This document shows, piece by piece, positions 8,091 to 10,447 of a DNA stretch of 10,447 nucleotides. The notes beneath the pieces were generated by a model. The model was not told where the DNA came from. It made no database searches and saw only the letters and a list, made by a program, of their open reading frames with translations. Position 1 is the first letter of the stretch; the number at the start of each line of letters is the position of its first letter. The translations under genes were made by a program, and so were the position numbers. This stretch comes from Karstenula rhodostoma CBS 690.94 (taxonomy: Eukaryota; Ascomycota; Dothideomycetes; Pleosporales; Didymosphaeriaceae), in NCBI GenBank assembly GCA_010093485.1, contig MU001507.1, positions 1,641,150 through 1,651,596 on the forward strand, read 5' to 3'.

Positions 8091-9714
8091 TACTATCTAA
8101 GTAGGAAATATTCTTTCTTAATAGTCTAGATAGTTAAATTATATTTATAATAGTAGAATAAAAGTATATAGGCTTATATTTAAAAAAAATAAAATTATAC
8201 TTATATTATAGATCTACTATTATAATACTTTATTTAATTATTCTAATCCTTAAGGTATTATCTAAGCTAAGATACTAAATACTAACTTTCTTAAATTAAG
8301 CTCTTAAGATAATATTTATATAAAAGTTCTTAACTATTTTTATATCTTTAAATAGTAGATTCTCTAATTATTTTCTATTTTTACTATAAAGAATATTCTT
8401 AATTAGATAATTTTTTATTCCTAAGATAGGTAGAGCTTAAGTTTCTACTTTAACTTAGTCTTCTATAGTTACTTTCTTAAAAGAACTAGTAACTAGAAGG
8501 TTTTAATTATTAATAAGATAAATAATAGTTATATTATTTAGAATTATACTTTTAAAAAGTAGGTAAGAATTTTATATTATATTATAGATTTTATTCTTAG
8601 AGACTTTACTTAAAAAATTAATTAGATTAATAAAAATTACTATAATACTACTAGAGTAGTTAATAGTAAGCTACTTCTTATTACTTATTTTCTAATTAAT
8701 ACTATTAATCTTAGTTTATAGCTTTAACTATTATAGAAGTTTTAGATAGTTTAAAATCTTATTTTACTTTTTATTAGAAAGGTTAAATACTTAAAATTTA
8801 TTAATTAGAGTACTAGTAATAGTTATTTATAAGTATTAGTATTTAATTAGTTACTATTTATATTAAGTATTCTTATAGAGGTAGTTAAAATAATTATTAT
8901 TTTATATATTATTAGATAATTCCTTACTAGACTTAGTAGTCTAACTACTAAATATTATATAAATACTAGTTCTTTTATAATTAGGGTAGAGTAATTATTT
9001 CTAGATTAGTATTAAAAATACCTTTCTAATTTTAAAAAGTATTATTATAGACCTTTTAAGTATTTTATTAAGTAGAATTTATTATTTAATTAAGTAGGAC
9101 TATTTAGGGGTAATCTTCTTACCTAAAGCTTTAAGGAAATTATAGGTTATAAATACTTTTTTAGTTTCTTTAACTAAGTATATAATTACTTTATAGTAGA
9201 GAAACTACTATTTTTTAAACTAAATTTCTAAATTCTACTATTTACTCTTTACTTTATTAAAATAAATATAATACTATATTTAAATAAGATTCTTAATTAC
9301 TTCTTTAATAGGTACTAGATTATTTTTTAGTATATAAAGTAGATATTATAAAGTAAATTTATTATCTTTAATTATATTAATTATTACTAGAGTAAGGAGA
9401 TCTTAAAAGATAGTAGTATAAATCTAGTTTTAGAGATTTTATAGCTTAGAATAATATATCTACTAGTTAGAGACTATAATATAATATTCTATAATTTTTA
9501 AAATATAGCTTTCCTTATCCTTCTTATATAATTTAAGCTCCTACTTATAATCTTTAAGGTTATTTAAAGTAACTAATTAGTATAGTTCCTCTAAAATAAC
9601 TAGTTAAATAGGGTAATTATCCTTAATTAAGGGGACTATTAGACTATTTAGATTAATTTTAGACTAGATATCTTTAGAGTTTACTTAGAAATATAAGCTT
9701 ATAAACTAATAAGG

Positions 9715-9739
9715 CTAGCTTATTTAATTAATAAGCTAG
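9715..9739 (-). other. Leader hairpin of element 2
   Basis: This is the counterpart of the hairpin at 492-516: arms CTAGCTTATT (9715-9724) and AATAAGCTAG (9730-9739) with a 5-base loop. Both arms are intact despite heavy mutation around them. It lies between the primer-binding site and the gag start. Confidence 0.5.
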
Positions 9740-9873
9740 ATTTAAGTAACTAGAATAGTTAAATTACTTATAGCTTTATTAAATAAAAAAGGCTTTTAGT
9801 ATAATAAGAGAACCTAAGAGGGTATATTTAAGTAGTAAAGTATATAAAGAGAATTATTCTATATTCTAAATAC

Positions 9874-9885
9874 TAGGCTTATAAC
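9874..9885 (-). other. Primer-binding site, half-tRNA iMet type (element 2)
   Basis: On the minus strand, directly inside the 5' LTR, the bases are GTTATAAGCCTA. Two RIP-type changes separate this from GTTATGAGCCCA, the complement of the initiator tRNA-Met anticodon arm. It is one step closer to the tRNA than the copy at 346-357, because it keeps the leading G. Confidence 0.72.
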
Positions 9886-10091
9886 TATAGTAGAGAAAAG
9901 GAGCTTAAATATCCCTTTATTTAGGGAGTAAATTAATTAGATTACTATATAAGAAAAGATTACTAAAAAGGCTAGTTATATATTATACTTATCCTAAATT
10001 AGTTTAGTACTTAGGTTAAGATACCCCTTATTATAGCTAATTAGAGCTCTATAAATTTTAATATTACTAAGTATTATTTATATTCTTAATA
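9886..10091 (-). repeat. 5' LTR of element 2
   Basis: This 206-bp LTR starts at 10091 (TATTAAGAAT on the minus strand) and ends at 9886, directly against the primer-binding site. It is nearly identical to the 3' LTR at 2863-3068. Its GAGCTC palindrome and GGGGTATC block are shared with the other copies. It probably held the promoter of the element; no TATA box can be singled out in sequence this AT-rich. Confidence 0.9.
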
Positions 10092-10096
10092 TAATA
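10092..10096. repeat. Target-site duplication, right copy (TAATA)
   Basis: TAATA directly outside the right end of element 2 matches 2858-2862. After removing element 2, the two bases that follow (10097-10098, GT) continue the element 1 sequence as predicted from the homologous position in element 2 (AATAATAGTAGATC), which supports the boundary. Confidence 0.7.
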
Positions 10097-10098
10097 GT

Positions 10099-10304
10099 TA
10101 TTAAGAATATAAATAATACTTAGTAATATTAGGGTTTATAGAGCTCTAATTAGCCGCGATAAGGGGTACCTTAAGCTAAGTATTAAACTAATTTAGGATA
10201 AGTATAGTATATAACTAGCCTTTCTAGTAATCTTTTCTTATATAGTAATCTAATTAATTTGCTCCCTAAATAAAGAGATATTTAAGCTCCTTTTTTCTAT
10301 TATA
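10099..10304 (+). repeat. 5' LTR of element 3
   Basis: This 206-bp LTR starts TATTAAGAAT and ends CTATTATA. It contains GCCGCGAT at 10153-10160 where the other three copies read GCTATAAT, so it preserves two CpG sites that became TpA elsewhere. It faces the 5' LTR of element 2 head to head across 7 bp. Confidence 0.88.
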
Positions 10305-10316
10305 GTTATAAGCCTA
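10305..10316 (+). other. Primer-binding site, half-tRNA iMet type (element 3)
   Basis: GTTATAAGCCTA follows the LTR directly, identical to the site in element 2. A third copy with the same sequence at the same place supports it as a real element feature. Confidence 0.7.
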
Positions 10317-10447
10317 GTACTTAGAATATAGAATAATTCTTTTTATATACTTTATTATTTAAATATACCCTCTTAGGTTCTTCTATTATACTAAAAGCCT
10401 TCTTTATTTAATAAAGCTATAAGTAATTTAACTATTCTAGTTACTTA
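10317..10447 (+). other. Leader of element 3, incomplete
   Basis: This untranslated leader matches 358-487 of element 1 and the complementary stretch of element 2, differing mainly by transitions. The window ends a few bases before the position of the leader hairpin seen at 492-516. Confidence 0.8.

Larger units (their letters stand above)
4648..9702 (-). pseudogene. Gag-pol polyprotein pseudogene of element 2 (Ty1/copia)
   Basis: A single minus-strand frame (codon first bases at 0 modulo 3) spans about 1,684 codons, a normal size for a copia gag-pol. Points checked in that frame are the start ATA (from ATG) at 9702, the gag motif at 9633, PYT-x-E-x-NG of integrase at 7617, GYLIGY at about 7240, YVDD of reverse transcriptase at 5649, and the stop at 4650-4648. 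So there is no net indel over 5 kb. Domains in order are gag, aspartic protease (about 8540), gag-pre-integrase (about 8080), integrase core (about 7900-7370), integrase C-terminal region (about 7300-7080), RVT_2 reverse transcriptase (about 6200-5450) and copia RNase H (about 5200-4690). Many TAA and TAG codons replace expected Gln, Trp and Arg. The start is inferred from the homologous site in element 1 and is uncertain. Confidence 0.9.
2863..10091 (-). mobile_element. Element 2: complete, RIP-killed Ty1/copia retrotransposon
   Basis: This is a 7,229-bp element on the minus strand. In its own orientation it has the 5' LTR (10091-9886), primer-binding site (9885-9874), leader hairpin, a single gag-pol frame (9702-4648), a 1.57-kb post-pol region (4647-3078), a purine-rich tract (3077-3069) and the 3' LTR (3068-2863). 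It is flanked by TAATA on both sides. The order protease, integrase, reverse transcriptase, RNase H places it in Ty1/copia (Pseudoviridae-like) rather than Ty3/gypsy. It sits nested in element 1 in the opposite direction. The LTRs differ from each other at about nine positions, all transitions. Every enzymatic domain is interrupted by stops. Confidence 0.92.
10099..10447 (+). mobile_element. Element 3: 5' end of another copia copy, cut by window end
   Basis: A forward copy starts at 10099 with a full LTR (to 10304), a primer-binding site (10305-10316) and leader sequence matching 358-487 of element 1. The window ends before gag. Because internal leader sequence follows the LTR, it is the 5' end of a further element and not simply the 3' LTR of element 1. 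It is the least mutated copy here: it keeps two CpG dinucleotides (10155-10158) and a TpG (10260-10261). It meets the remnant of element 1 two bases past the TAATA duplication. Confidence 0.85.

Noticed and set aside
10099..10304. The 3' LTR of element 1
   Set aside because: It is followed by a primer-binding site and leader, which marks the 5' end of another element, and element 1 would then lack all of reverse transcriptase. An internally deleted element sharing this LTR is not fully excluded.
1..10447. A plant or insect mitochondrial, plastid or endosymbiont origin because of the very high A+T
   Set aside because: The bias is dinucleotide-specific (CpA, TpG and CpG lost, CpC, CpT and ApG kept), and the content is a nuclear copia retrotransposon. 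General AT pressure would not produce this.

Overview
The window is an AT-rich, gene-poor repeat block that looks like it comes from a filamentous ascomycete (Pezizomycotina). The main evidence is a near-total loss of CpA, TpG and CpG dinucleotides on both strands. Reading by eye I find only about seven such dinucleotides in 10.4 kb. Almost every remaining C is followed by C or T, and almost every remaining G is preceded by A, G or C. This is the signature of saturating repeat-induced point mutation (RIP). The species cannot be named from this. I see no intact host gene, tRNA, rRNA or CRISPR.

Everything from 139 to the end can be explained as copies of one Ty1/copia-type LTR retrotransposon family. 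Element 1 (139-2862, + strand) has a 5' LTR, a primer-binding site, a leader, gag, protease and most of integrase, and stops inside integrase. Element 2 (2863-10091, - strand, 7,229 bp) is structurally complete: two 206-bp LTRs, a primer-binding site, one gag-pol frame (9702 down to 4648), an unexplained 1.57-kb stretch after pol, a short purine tract and a 5-bp TAATA target duplication on each side. It inserted into the integrase part of element 1. Element 3 (10099 to beyond 10447, + strand) shows only its 5' LTR, primer-binding site and leader. Its LTR begins 7 bp from the outer end of element 2, so the two LTRs face each other head to head. Bases 1-138 are unassigned flank.

Elements 1 and 2 align at a constant coordinate sum (position in 1 + position in 2 = 10231) from the primer-binding site to the integrase. 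They therefore form inverted-repeat arms of about 2.5 kb with no net indel, extended to about 2.7 kb by the LTRs. Damage to the coding frame is almost purely transitional: Trp, Gln and Arg codons became TAG or TAA, Cys and His became Tyr, and Asp became Asn. The frame itself is still readable, and the gag-pre-integrase, integrase, RVT_2 reverse transcriptase and copia RNase H motifs can be recognised through the damage.

The most unusual points are: (1) the almost complete exhaustion of RIP target sites; (2) a primer-binding site matching the anticodon arm of initiator tRNA-Met rather than a tRNA 3' end, as in Drosophila copia; (3) the 1.57-kb post-pol region with a possible antisense reading frame and a 135-bp pyrimidine tract; and (4) two insertions within a few bases of each other inside the same older element.
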